DNA of 64,000 nucleotides, from positions 124,001-188,000 of the forward strand of contig JAEPNV010000001.1 of assembly GCA_017643215.1 (NCBI GenBank), given 5' to 3'. Numbering within the stretch: position 1 is the first letter of the stretch; each line of letters opens with the position of its first letter. The notes beneath the pieces are model-generated. The model did no database searches and was not told the origin of the DNA. It was given only the letters and a program-made list of their open reading frames with translations. The translations under genes and the position numbers were made by a program. Origin of the DNA: Roseibium sp. Its GTDB lineage: Bacteria; Pseudomonadota; Alphaproteobacteria; Rhizobiales; Stappiaceae. Below are positions 7,333 to 15,114 of this stretch, piece by piece.

Positions 7333-8658
7333 TCAGAAGGCGCCATAGGCCTGGAAAGCGCTTGCGACGCGCTTGAAGGCGGCAAGATTGGCTCCATCCA
7401 CATAGCTGAAGTTCTCTTGTTCGATATCGGTCCCGACGATTTCGTCATGGATCGACGTCATGATTTCGCGAAGTTCCTTGTCGACCCGGTCCGCGCTCCA
7501 GCTGCGTCGCAACGCGTTTTGGCTCCGCTCCAGGCCGCTGACCGCAACGCCGCCGGCATTGGATGCTTTCCCGGGGGCATGCAGAATGCCGTTTTCCCGG
7601 ATCAGGCTGGAAGCCTCAGCTGTCAGGGGCATATTTGCCCCTTCGCAAATGGCGATCAGACCGGCATCCACGAGATTCCGCGCGTCGTCACCGTCCAGTT
7701 CATTCTGCGTCGCGCAGGGTATGGCAATGTCACTGTCCAGCGACCACGGTTTCTCGCCGTCGTGGAACGATCCGATCGAGCTGTCGGAAAGCCGGCCGCC
7801 TTCTCCTCTGAAGGCTTTGATCCGTTCCAAATCATCTTCCTTCATGCCGTCTTCGAAAATGAGTACACCATCAGAATCGCTCAGGCTGATTACCGTCGCT
7901 CCCATATCGAGCGCCTTTTCAGCAGCATGGAGAGCGACATTGCCAGCCCCGCTGATTGCGACGCGTTTGCCCTCAAATCCTTCGTTGTTGTGGGCCAGCA
8001 TCCGGCAGCAGAAATAAACGCAGCCGTATCCGGTCGCTTCCGTGCGAACGGCGCTGCCGCCGAAGCTGCAGCCCTTTCCGGTCAGGGCACCGTGCCACTT
8101 GTTGGAGAGCCTGAGGTAATGTCCGTAAAGCAGGCTGATTTCACGTTCTCCAACTCCGATGTCACCGGCCGGAACATCCACATCCGGCCCGATGTGCCTG
8201 ACGAGCTCGGTCATGAACGAGTGGCAGAAACGCTCGATTTCGCTTGGGCTCTTGCCCTTGGGATTGAAATTGGAACCACCTTTCGCCCCGCCCATGGGCA
8301 GTCCTGTAAGGCTGTTTTTGAAGATCTGTTCAAACCCGAGAAACTTCAGCACGCTTTCCGTCACATCGGGTGAAAACCGAAGGCCGCCCTTATAAGGCCC
8401 CAATGCATGTGAGAACTGAACGCGCCATCCGCGATTGTGTTGGATCACACCCTGGTCGTCTCGCCAGGAAATCCGGAAGGATATGATCCGGTCAGGCTCG
8501 GCAAGCCTTTGAAATACACGTGCCCGCTGCAACTCGTCTTGCTGGCTGTACCAGTTGGAAATGGAGGTGGAAACCTCCGTGACCGCTTGCAAAAATTCGG
8601 GCTGGTTTTGATTAAGTGCTTCGATCTCTTCGATCAGTTTATCGCAGATATTTGTCAT
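7333..8658 (-). CDS. gdhA: NADP-specific glutamate dehydrogenase
   Basis: A 441-residue cytoplasmic hexameric-type glutamate dehydrogenase that interconverts 2-oxoglutarate plus ammonium and glutamate. The substrate-binding lysines are in GPYKGGLRFSP (about residues 87-97) and PMGGAKGGSNF (about residues 120-130), and the Rossmann dinucleotide site is AISGAGNVALHAAEKA. Length and motifs fit the NADP-dependent GdhA group. The ATG at 8658 was chosen because GGAGG lies upstream; an ATG six codons earlier overlaps that site. An EcfG-like promoter (8687-8711) lies 29 nt upstream, suggesting stress-induced glutamate synthesis, perhaps for osmoprotection or to supply glutamate for the amidoligase system; the latter is speculation. 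Confidence 0.95.
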   Translation of the reverse strand: MTNICDKLIEEIEALNQNQPEFLQAVTEVSTSISNWYSQQDELQRARVFQRLAEPDRIISFRISWRDDQGVIQHNRGWRVQFSHALGPYKGGLRFSPDVTESVLKFLGFEQIFKNSLTGLPMGGAKGGSNFNPKGKSPSEIERFCHSFMTELVRHIGPDVDVPAGDIGVGEREISLLYGHYLRLSNKWHGALTGKGCSFGGSAVRTEATGYGCVYFCCRMLAHNNEGFEGKRVAISGAGNVALHAAEKALDMGATVISLSDSDGVLIFEDGMKEDDLERIKAFRGEGGRLSDSSIGSFHDGEKPWSLDSDIAIPCATQNELDGDDARNLVDAGLIAICEGANMPLTAEASSLIRENGILHAPGKASNAGGVAVSGLERSQNALRRSWSADRVDKELREIMTSIHDEIVGTDIEQENFSYVDGANLAAFKRVASAFQAYGAF

Positions 8659-8686
8659 TGCGCAAAGTGCCTCCATGATAATGGAG

Positions 8687-8711
8687 AATGATCAAGCGCA
8701 CGAATCGTTCC
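8687..8711 (-). promoter_or_regulatory. Probable EcfG-type promoter for gdhA
   Basis: On the minus strand GGAAC (8711-8707), 16 nt, then CATT (8690-8687), one base off consensus. The same CATT variant occurs at the divergent promoter 127 nt to the right and at phyR. Confidence 0.6.
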
Positions 8712-8837
8712 GTATGACTTGTTGGATTTTCATAATATTTCAAAAATACTTCAATTGGCTCCTTGGCTTACGGGTCTGCGTAATATCTGCATCCTTATTT
8801 TTTCCGTTTTGCGAATGATACATGCGAAAAAAAAGAT

Positions 8838-8862
8838 GGAACCTTTGCGGTAGTCGGACATT
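8838..8862 (+). promoter_or_regulatory. Probable EcfG-type promoter for the small membrane protein-dps pair
   Basis: GGAAC (8838-8842), 16 nt, then CATT (8859-8862), pointing at the gene that starts at 8903, with dps just beyond it. Confidence 0.6.
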
Positions 8863-8902
8863 TACTCCCCGAGCAATTCAAACGGAAAAAGGAGGCAATC
8901 CA

Positions 8903-9079
8903 ATGAGCAGCCGACCAACCGAGCGAAAAGCAAAAGAGGCGCGTCAGGGCGAATGGGATCGTCCGGTCGCCCAGGTCCTGGGTGTGAGCCTTGCGCTTGC
9001 CGCACTCGCATTCATCGGGCTGGGCATTTTGTACGCAGTCGGTGTCGTCCCGACCATCGGCTTGGTGTCCGCACAGTAA
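8903..9079 (+). CDS. Small single-pass membrane protein upstream of dps
   Basis: A 58-residue protein with a charged N-terminal half (about residues 1-22) and one C-terminal transmembrane segment (VLGVSLALAALAFIGLGILY). The ATG at 8903 was chosen because GGAGG lies 7 nt before it; an upstream in-frame ATG at 8822 has no such site and lies before the likely transcript start. It sits 41 nt upstream of dps, behind an EcfG-like promoter, so it is probably co-expressed with Dps. The family is not recognised; a stress-induced membrane peptide is the best description. Confidence 0.7.
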   Translation: MSSRPTERKAKEARQGEWDRPVAQVLGVSLALAALAFIGLGILYAVGVVPTIGLVSAQ

Positions 9080-9120
9080 CGGACTGTGCCCAATTGCTTG
9101 AAATATAAACGAGGATAAAA

Positions 9121-9630
9121 ATGGATAACGTGTTGAACATAGAAACCCCGCAAGTCGATGTTGTCAGAACCGGTGTAGCGGATGAGGTGCGCGAGCAACT
9201 CGCCAAGCATCTGTCGGTGATCTTGGCTGAAACCTATATGCTGACCGTCAAGTCGCACCTTTATCACTGGAACGTGGTAGGGCCGCTGTTTAAGTCGATC
9301 CATGATCTGACCGAAGAGCACTACGAAAACCTGTTCGCCGCGACCGACGAGCTTGCCGAGCGCATCAGGGCCTTGGGCCACCGCGCACCTGTTAATGTAC
9401 AGGAAGGTAAACTCAATCTGTCGGTCACGTTGCCGGCAGGTGGCATGCCAAGCGCGCATGAAATGATCAAGGATTTGGTTCAGAGCCACGAGATGATTTC
9501 GGCGGAATTGCGCGACATGGCAACTTATGCCGGCGATAATGATGACGTCGTTACGGAAGATCTGCTTACCGAACGGATTACATTTCACGAGAAAGCCGCC
9601 TGGATGCTTCGGGCAATCATCACGGAATGA
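9121..9630 (+). CDS. dps: DNA starvation/stationary phase protection protein Dps
   Basis: A 169-residue Dps mini-ferritin that binds DNA, stores iron and detoxifies peroxide. Inter-subunit ferroxidase ligands are all present with the E. coli spacing: His49 and Trp50 in SHLYHWNV, His61 and acidic residues in HDLTEEHYE, and Asp76 and Glu80 in ATDELAERI. GAGG lies 6 nt before the ATG. The N-terminus lacks the lysine-rich tail of E. coli Dps, so DNA binding may differ. It is downstream of the 58-residue membrane protein and an EcfG-like promoter; dps genes are well-known members of EcfG regulons. Confidence 0.95.
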   Translation: MDNVLNIETPQVDVVRTGVADEVREQLAKHLSVILAETYMLTVKSHLYHWNVVGPLFKSIHDLTEEHYENLFAATDELAERIRALGHRAPVNVQEGKLNLSVTLPAGGMPSAHEMIKDLVQSHEMISAELRDMATYAGDNDDVVTEDLLTERITFHEKAAWMLRAIITE

Positions 9631-9733
9631 TGGAAGTTATTGCGTCAAAGGCGTGACTTAACGGCGCAAGCTGCCAGCCGCGCGAGCGGTTCGCAGCTTA
9701 TGCCGTTTGGAACCCCAGACAGCACACAGTCCA

Positions 9734-9943
9734 ATGAATAGCGTACTAAAGCGATTTGCGGGCTTTCGATCCGTCGCGGCTATCCTTAAGGATCGCGGCC
9801 TGACCAAGGATCAGAAACGGACGGCGTTGATGTCCTGGCGTTTCCTGTTGATGCAGTCACCGGCGGCATCGGTTGACGCCGACGACCGCCTGGAGAAACT
9901 CCAGGAAATCGAACACGCGTTGGTCGTCCTGGACAAAACATAA
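9734..9943 (+). CDS. Hypothetical protein
   Basis: A 69-residue soluble, mostly helical protein with basic and hydrophobic residues (FAGFRSVAAILKDRGLT, then SWRFLLMQSPAASVDADDRL). No family is recognised. The ATG at 9734 lacks a strong ribosome-binding site; a TTG nine codons earlier is possible. A GGAAC at 9709 is at the wrong distance from any -10 element to count as an EcfG promoter. It lies downstream of dps and ends in a hairpin shared with the convergent kinase gene. Moderately supported, by codon-like composition and position only. Confidence 0.5.
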   Translation: MNSVLKRFAGFRSVAAILKDRGLTKDQKRTALMSWRFLLMQSPAASVDADDRLEKLQEIEHALVVLDKT

Positions 9944-9949
9944 GGATCC

Positions 9950-9976
9950 TTGATCGGCGAAAGAGCCGCCGATCAA
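9950..9976. terminator. Hairpin between convergent genes
   Basis: A perfect 10-bp inverted repeat (9950-9959 with 9967-9976, 7-nt loop) lies between the convergent 69-residue protein and kinase genes. There is no T tract, so it may be a weak bidirectional terminator. Confidence 0.5.
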
Positions 9977-10005
9977 GTGTGCAAGGGTTCAAGATGGGCC
10001 CGTCG

Positions 10006-11808
10006 TCAGCTCACCAGCTGCGCAGCGGGAAAGGCGATTTGGCAACGAACGCCTTCCGCACGGAAGTCAATCGAGACAGTCCCGTCAAGAGACGGACCTA
10101 CGAGCTGTTCAAGCAGCAGCCGGCCAAAGCCATTGCGCTTGGGCGGCGTGACTGTGGGGCCGCCGGCTTCTGCCCAGTTGAACGTGACCTGGCCGGATTC
10201 CACTCTCCATGAAACCTTCAATTTGCCGTCAAGAACGGACAGAGCGCCATACTTGGCTGCATTGGTCGTGAGCTCATGCAGGGCCAGGCCGAGATTTTGT
10301 GCCGCATCCGCACTGATGGACAACGGTGCTCCGTCTATTTCCACTTGCGCGCTGGTGGGATCGATCGACTGAGCCAGATGCGCGCACACCAGCTCTTTAA
10401 GATCGGCGCCATACCAGGATTGCGAGACCAGCAGATCATGGCTTGCCGCCATCGCCTGCAGTCTGGCGGAAAAGGTTTCCACGAAGGTTTCCGGATTGTC
10501 TGAACGTGCAGCGGTCTGCCGGGCCATGGCCTGGATGACAGCCAGCAGGTTTTTTGAACGGTGCGTGAGTTCCCGCATCACCAGATGCATCTGCCGTTCG
10601 CTTTCGCGCTTATAAGTCAGGTCAACAGCCGTACCGAGCACGCCGACCACATCGCCTTCGGCGTTCCGTGCCGGATCAAGCCGGACGTTGTAGGTTTTCT
10701 CCGTTCCGTCTAGGCCGACGTCAACCTCTAGCGACCGGCTCTCTCCGCTTTCGATCACCTGTTGCTTGACGGGAACAAGCTTGAGCTGATCTTCAGCTCC
10801 AAAGATGTCTGCGTCGGTCTTTCCGATGAAGTATTCTTCCTCCGTGCCGGGCGGCGGATTGATGATGTGAACATATTTGAGGTCCCGGTCCTGCTCGAAC
10901 ACCGTAATCAGGGACCCATCCAGCGCATTTTCAAACCGTTTGTTCGCTTGACCAAGCTGGGCGGCAAGGGACGACAACCTGATCTCGTAGAGATTTTTCT
11001 CGGTTATGTCGATCGCCGTGCACAACACACCGTCAACGTTACCGTTCTGGTTTTTCGTGGGATGCACGATGAGATCAAAAAAGACAGTTCCAGCCTCATC
11101 GGAGTCCACCGCCAGATATGTCGAAGCGGACTCCCTCGTTTCCATGACCTGCCGCTTCAGCTGGGTCACCTCTTCTGCCGAACCTTTTGGCAAGACATCC
11201 TGGTCCAGTTTTCCGAGGATATCTTCGGAAGAAAAACCGAAACGAGGATTGTGGATCCAGGTGTAGCGGAGATCGCTATCCTGCGAGAAAACGGTGATGT
11301 TTGAGCCGGTCAGGGCTTTTTCGAACCGGTCGTTGATCAGGTCAAGTTCCTGCATGGTCCGCCCGACCTGCGTGTTCAGTTCAATGTTTTTGGCGGTAAG
11401 CAAGTCATTTGCCGTTTCCAAAATCTTGAGGGACGGCATTTCCAGCAGCTTGGGCAACAGCTGCCAGACCACGATTGCCGTCGCAATTGAAATGAAAGCG
11501 GTCAAAGCCTTCAAAAGACCCTGAGCGCCATACGCCGGAATCCACAGCGTCACGAGCGCCGTTACATGCGTCACAGCACATGCAAGAATGAAAGCCACGA
11601 ACAGATATGCGATCTTCCTGGGCGTGCCATCAATGTCCGGGCGCTTGCGTAGAAACGTCAGCATTGCGACCGGAATGGCAATATAAGCGGCCGCAATCAA
11701 ACCGTCAGAGATCGCATGCAGCGCAACAAGGTCCGGCCGCCACAAAAGACAATAGCCATGGGGCACGAATGTTGCCGCACCGAAGAGGTAATTTAGGATT
11801 TCCGGCAT
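10006..11808 (-). CDS. HWE histidine kinase with ethylene-receptor-like membrane domain and two PAS domains
   Basis: A 600-residue inner-membrane sensor kinase. Residues about 5-125 hold three TM helices that match the plant ETR1 ethylene-binding domain: ISDGLIAAAYIAIP (Asp35, Tyr42, Ile45, Pro46), ILACAVTH (Cys77, His81, the Cu(I) ligands in ETR1) and TAFISIATAIVVWQLLP. Two PAS domains follow (about residues 155-270 and 285-395). The kinase core is HWE type: acceptor His in MRELTHRSKN (about residue 416), N box HELTTNAAKYGAL and the W-x-E NWAE. HWE kinases commonly feed phosphate to PhyR, encoded 0.5 kb away. Start choice (ATG 11808 rather than TTG 11850) is uncertain. Ethylene or copper sensing is inferred from conserved residues. 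Confidence 0.9.
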   Translation of the reverse strand: MPEILNYLFGAATFVPHGYCLLWRPDLVALHAISDGLIAAAYIAIPVAMLTFLRKRPDIDGTPRKIAYLFVAFILACAVTHVTALVTLWIPAYGAQGLLKALTAFISIATAIVVWQLLPKLLEMPSLKILETANDLLTAKNIELNTQVGRTMQELDLINDRFEKALTGSNITVFSQDSDLRYTWIHNPRFGFSSEDILGKLDQDVLPKGSAEEVTQLKRQVMETRESASTYLAVDSDEAGTVFFDLIVHPTKNQNGNVDGVLCTAIDITEKNLYEIRLSSLAAQLGQANKRFENALDGSLITVFEQDRDLKYVHIINPPPGTEEEYFIGKTDADIFGAEDQLKLVPVKQQVIESGESRSLEVDVGLDGTEKTYNVRLDPARNAEGDVVGVLGTAVDLTYKRESERQMHLVMRELTHRSKNLLAVIQAMARQTAARSDNPETFVETFSARLQAMAASHDLLVSQSWYGADLKELVCAHLAQSIDPTSAQVEIDGAPLSISADAAQNLGLALHELTTNAAKYGALSVLDGKLKVSWRVESGQVTFNWAEAGGPTVTPPKRNGFGRLLLEQLVGPSLDGTVSIDFRAEGVRCQIAFPAAQLVS

Positions 11809-11930
11809 TTGGTTTTGCTTTCGTTGAGTACGCGACAGCGCTGAGTTCAAATTGCCCGTCGAAAATTGTCATCTCCCGGTCAATGCAGCCGATCCGGATC
11901 ATTTGGTCCGCAGGGCCTGGTGATTTTGGC

Positions 11931-11955
11931 GGAACCAAAGCCTGTCGAAACCGTT
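11931..11955 (+). promoter_or_regulatory. EcfG-type promoter for the CsbD gene
   Basis: GGAAC (11931-11935), 16 nt, then CGTT (11952-11955): exact consensus, about 37 nt before the CsbD-family start. Confidence 0.88.
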
Positions 11956-11991
11956 TCCCTGATGTCTGCCACCGCAAGGAGATGTTGAAAG

Positions 11992-12189
11992 ATGAATTGG
12001 GACCAGATTGAAGGAAACTGGAAGGAATTCAAAGGCAAGGCACAGGCCCAATGGGGCAAGCTGACCGACGATGAAATGGACCGTGTCGAAGGCCGCCGGA
12101 CTGAACTGGCCGGGCTTCTGCAACAGAAATATGGCAAAACCCGTGAAGAGGCAGAGCGGGAAATTGACGCCTGGATGGCAAAACACTGA
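11992..12189 (+). CDS. CsbD family stress response protein
   Basis: A 65-residue CsbD-like protein (Pfam CsbD). The signature is at the start: MNWDQIEGNWKEFKGKAQ, then WGKLTDDEMDRVEGRRTEL and QQKYGKTREEAEREID. The family is strongly induced by general stress in many bacteria and its molecular function is unknown. GGAG lies a few bases upstream and a terminator follows directly, so it is a single-gene transcript. The exact EcfG promoter just upstream makes it one of the clearest regulon members here. Confidence 0.93.
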   Translation: MNWDQIEGNWKEFKGKAQAQWGKLTDDEMDRVEGRRTELAGLLQQKYGKTREEAEREIDAWMAKH

Positions 12190-12193
12190 TGAG

Positions 12194-12219
12194 AAAAGGC
12201 GGGGGAGCCCCGCCTTTTT
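12194..12219 (+). terminator. Rho-independent terminator after the CsbD gene
   Basis: A GC-rich stem (GGCGGGG paired with CCCCGCC) with a short loop is followed by TTTTT, starting 5 nt after the stop codon. Confidence 0.85.
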
Positions 12220-12330
12220 CGTCCCACCCCGCAATGATGATTGCGCGAGATTTTCAGCGTATTCGCAGAGCAGGTCGACGGGGAGCCGGAAAAATACATT
12301 TCACGGTTCCCCGGGTCTTGCTCGACCTGG

Positions 12331-13137
12331 TCAGGCCGCAACCGCGTCAGTGCCTTTAAAAAACAGCGCCTGGCTTATCCCCGCCTTGACCGTGTTCGGA
12401 TTGAACGGCTTGGTGATCAGGAACGTTGGCTCCGGGCGTTCTCCGGTTAACAGGCGCTCCGGGAACGATGTGATGAATATGATTGGCACCGACATTTCCG
12501 CCAGGATTTCCTTGACTGCGTCGATGCCGGAAGACCCGTCTGCCAATTGAATGTCGGCTAGCACCAGACCTGGCGCATCCGCCTTGGCAGCGCTGATTGC
12601 TTCGCTTGCCGTGCGGGCGACAGATTGAACGGTATGACCCAGCGATTCCACGATCTGCCTCAGATCCATCGAGATCAGGGGTTCATCCTCGATGATCAAC
12701 ACATTTGTCTTGGTCTGGCGATCAATTTCCTCAACAGCGCGCTGAATGAGTTGAGCAACGTCCTCGACGTTCTTTTGGATAATTCGAGCGGTTTCCGGCA
12801 GTGAAAATCCTTCGAGCGTTGACAACAAGAGTGCCTGCCGGCTTTCAGGGGGCATGGTTGACAGGCGTTGCTGCGCGGTCTGTTCGAAAATCGAGCTTGT
12901 GCCGTCGGAGGCAACTGGTGGAACAACGGTCGCGTTCCATAGAACATGAAACAGGCGATAGAGTCCGATCTTCACGCCATCAGACGTGTCGATGATGCTC
13001 TGGTCGGCCACGAGGGCCTGCAAGCACGCGCGGACATAGGCATCTCCGCTCTGCTGCGTTCCAGCCAGCGCGCGCGCATATCGACGCAAGTAAGGCAGAA
13101 GGGGGGCAATTTCCTGAGAAAGGCTCACGGACATCAT
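12331..13137 (-). CDS. phyR: PhyR, general stress response anti-anti-sigma regulator
   Basis: A 268-residue protein with the two-part PhyR architecture. Residues 1-140 are an EcfG sigma-like domain (sigma2-like, then sigma4-like with LSTLEGFSLPETARII), and residues about 145-262 are a receiver with acidic pair IIEDEP, phospho-acceptor Asp195 in VLADIQLAD, and Lys in LITKPFN. When phosphorylated, PhyR binds NepR and frees EcfG. AAGGA precedes two adjacent ATG codons at 13137 and 13134; either could be used. It is divergent from nepR-ecfG across a short region holding EcfG-like promoters for both directions, giving positive feedback. Length and domain order are normal for the family. Confidence 0.97.
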   Translation of the reverse strand: MMSVSLSQEIAPLLPYLRRYARALAGTQQSGDAYVRACLQALVADQSIIDTSDGVKIGLYRLFHVLWNATVVPPVASDGTSSIFEQTAQQRLSTMPPESRQALLLSTLEGFSLPETARIIQKNVEDVAQLIQRAVEEIDRQTKTNVLIIEDEPLISMDLRQIVESLGHTVQSVARTASEAISAAKADAPGLVLADIQLADGSSGIDAVKEILAEMSVPIIFITSFPERLLTGERPEPTFLITKPFNPNTVKAGISQALFFKGTDAVAA

Positions 13138-13205
13138 TCATTCCTTCAAGAGAAACCGATTGATCACGGTTTTTGGCGATGGCGCACAGCACCACGTGCG
13201 AAGGA

Positions 13206-13230
13206 AATGCGCCTGCCAAAAAAAAGTTCC
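13206..13230 (-). promoter_or_regulatory. Probable EcfG-type promoter for phyR
   Basis: On the minus strand GGAAC (13230-13226), 16 nt, then CATT (13209-13206). Its -35 element forms one arm of a long palindrome with the nepR -35. Confidence 0.7.
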
Positions 13231-13238
13231 GCTCCATC

Positions 13239-13263
13239 GGAACTTTTTTTTGTTTGCCACGTT
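13239..13263 (+). promoter_or_regulatory. EcfG-type promoter for nepR-ecfG
   Basis: GGAAC (13239-13243), 16 nt (mostly T), then CGTT (13260-13263): exact consensus, about 51 nt before nepR. It provides autoregulation of the sigma factor operon. Confidence 0.9.
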
Positions 13264-13313
13264 TTTGCTACAATCAGACAAACCTGCGCAGTTAAACGAA
13301 TTGGAAATTCGCC

Positions 13314-13541
13314 ATGGCAAGCAAAAACTTAGCAGACGGAGTGGCAGACGGTTTGGGCGTAATCAAACCGAATGCACGAGCCAGGACAAAAAAGGACTGG
13401 ATCGGAAATCAGCTCAAGCAGGTCTATGACGAAGCGCTCGCCGAGGACATTCCAGACGACATGATGGATCTATTGTCGGCGCTCGATGACAGCGGCGACG
13501 AACAAGACGGACAAAACTCCGGCGAGGAAATCTCCAAATGA
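13314..13541 (+). CDS. nepR: NepR anti-sigma factor
   Basis: A 75-residue NepR-family anti-sigma factor. The conserved core is KKDWIGNQLKQVYDEALAED, then IPDDMMDLLSALD, forming the two helices that clamp EcfG or, after activation, PhyR. The N- and C-terminal tails are short and acidic at the end, as usual. Its stop overlaps the ecfG start by 4 nt, which couples production of the anti-sigma and sigma factors. It lies divergent from phyR. No second nepR or ecfG is seen in this window. Confidence 0.95.
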   Translation: MASKNLADGVADGLGVIKPNARARTKKDWIGNQLKQVYDEALAEDIPDDMMDLLSALDDSGDEQDGQNSGEEISK

Positions 13542-14092
13542 ACAATGCGAAGTTCAAGCAGGATCTCGTCGACACGATACCGAGGTTGCGCGCTTTTGCG
13601 CGCTCCATCAGCGGTGACCGGGATCGCGCGGACGACCTTGTTCAGGAGACGCTTGCCAAGGCGATCGCCAACAAGGACAAGTTCACCGAGGGCACCAATC
13701 TGACCGCGTGGCTCATCACCATTTTGCGCAATCAGTATTATTCCGTCGGGCGCAAGATGCAGCGCGAGGTTGCCGATCCCGACGGAGAACACGCGGCGTC
13801 GCTGGAATCGAAGCCGCAGCAATCGGGTCATCTGGAGCTCAAGGACTTCCTGAGCGCACTCCAGGTTTTGCCCGATGACCAGCGTGAAGCGCTGATCCTC
13901 ATTGGCGCGAGTGGCTTTTCTTATGAAGAAGCGGCCGACATCCTTGGTGTGAAAACCGGAACCGTGAAGAGCCGCGTGTCGCGGGCCCGTTTGCGCCTGG
14001 AAGAATTAATGGAAGGTCAGGAAACCTTTGAAAGATCCGATATCGCGGCCGCAGAATCTGCTGCGATGATCCGCGAAGCGCTATCGGTCTAA
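13538..14092 (+). CDS. ecfG: EcfG family RNA polymerase sigma factor (general stress)
   Basis: A 184-residue ECF15-type sigma factor. Region 2 spans about residues 10-75 (ARSISGDRDRADDLVQETLA, then TAWLITILRNQYYS) and region 4 spans about 112-168 (LPDDQREALILIGASGFSYE and GTVKSRVSRARLRLEELM). Short acidic and Ala-rich C-terminal tail. It recognises GGAAC/CGTT promoters, of which many flank it here. Translation is coupled to nepR by the 4-nt overlap. The downstream FNT gene follows after 53 nt with no separate EcfG promoter and could be co-transcribed. Confidence 0.96.
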   Translation: MNNAKFKQDLVDTIPRLRAFARSISGDRDRADDLVQETLAKAIANKDKFTEGTNLTAWLITILRNQYYSVGRKMQREVADPDGEHAASLESKPQQSGHLELKDFLSALQVLPDDQREALILIGASGFSYEEAADILGVKTGTVKSRVSRARLRLEELMEGQETFERSDIAAAESAAMIREALSV

Positions 14093-14145
14093 CCGTCTGG
14101 TATTTCGTTTGGAAAAAACTGGCGTGCGCCGGAAAGGAGCCGACC

Positions 14146-15030
14146 ATGACTCGCGATCCGGAGCGCGCGCCCGTCGATCGGGCGGCAAACGACAGCCCAA
14201 TCACTGAAGAACGACTGACCGAGAAAGGCACGCGCCTCAGCGACCACGACTTGTCGGAGGTCGGCGACCGGCTGCGTTTGAGAGCAGCTGTTGTCTACGA
14301 GATCATACGCCAGGAAGGCGAAGAAGAACTTGCGCGATCGCCGAAGAGCTTATGGTGGTCTGGCATTGCTGCGGGTCTTTCGATCGGGTTCTCTGTACTT
14401 GGGGAAGCTCTATTGAGAGCTTATCTGCCAGACGCAGACTGGCGGCATCTGGTTGAGAATTTTGGTTACGGCCTCGGATTTCTGATTGTCATTCTGGCTC
14501 GGCAACAGCTTTTCACGGAGAACACGCTGACAGCGGTTTTGCCGGCCGTCAGCACAGGCAAGAGCAAGACCTACATGCGTGTTGCCCGTCTCTGGGCCAT
14601 CGTGTTTCTCGCCAACATGGTTGGTACCTTCCTGTTCGGTTCCGCAATAGCGACAGGCATGTTTCTGCCGCCACCAGTTCATGAGGCGGTTGGGGCTCTC
14701 TCGGTTCATATGATGGAAATCCCCCAGCATGAAATGTTCGTGCGAGGTGTCCTGGCCGGATGGATTGTCGCTACACTGGTGTGGCTATTGCCGAGTGCCG
14801 AAAACTCTCAAGTTGCGATCATTTTGTTGATGGCATGGCTCATTGCAGCGCTGGATCTGACCCATGTGGTCGCCGGCTCGGTCGAAGCGGTTTTTGCCTT
14901 CTGGATTGGAGAAGTGGGCGTTATCGATGTTCTTGCAGGTTTTCTGCTGCCGACGCTTCTGGGCAACATTGTCGGTGGCTCCGCCCTGTTTGCCTTGATT
15001 GCTCACGCGCAAGTCCGCAAGGAGATCTGA
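14146..15030 (+). CDS. Formate/nitrite transporter (FNT) family protein
   Basis: A 294-residue channel or transporter of the FocA/NirC (FNT) family, YfdC-like subgroup, in the inner membrane. A 65-residue charged N-terminal extension precedes six TM helices; family motifs are GLSIGFSVLGEAL, YGLGFLIVILARQQLFTENT, and the LLGNIVGGSALFALIAHAQV ending. The typical FNT repeat with broken helices is visible around residues 115 and 235. YfdC-like members are frequent in stress clusters and their anion is not established, so formate or nitrite should not be assumed. AAGGAG lies just before the ATG. It follows ecfG by 53 nt. Confidence 0.9.
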   Translation: MTRDPERAPVDRAANDSPITEERLTEKGTRLSDHDLSEVGDRLRLRAAVVYEIIRQEGEEELARSPKSLWWSGIAAGLSIGFSVLGEALLRAYLPDADWRHLVENFGYGLGFLIVILARQQLFTENTLTAVLPAVSTGKSKTYMRVARLWAIVFLANMVGTFLFGSAIATGMFLPPPVHEAVGALSVHMMEIPQHEMFVRGVLAGWIVATLVWLLPSAENSQVAIILLMAWLIAALDLTHVVAGSVEAVFAFWIGEVGVIDVLAGFLLPTLLGNIVGGSALFALIAHAQVRKEI

Positions 15031-15114
15031 CTTTTTCGTCCGCTGATATTTACGTTGGTGTGTCACGCAACTGCGCGGGCAAATGCGCGTGAACTGTTGC
15101 GCGAGGAGGAAAGC

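Noticed and set aside
9709..9733. GGAAC upstream of the 69-residue protein gene as an EcfG promoter
   Set aside because: No CGTT-like element at 16-17 nt; the spacing leads to TCCA or CCAA.
13218..13251. A/T-flanked hairpin between phyR and nepR as a simple terminator
   Set aside because: The arms are the two EcfG -35 elements of divergent genes, so promoter overlap explains it better, although it might still terminate incoming transcripts.
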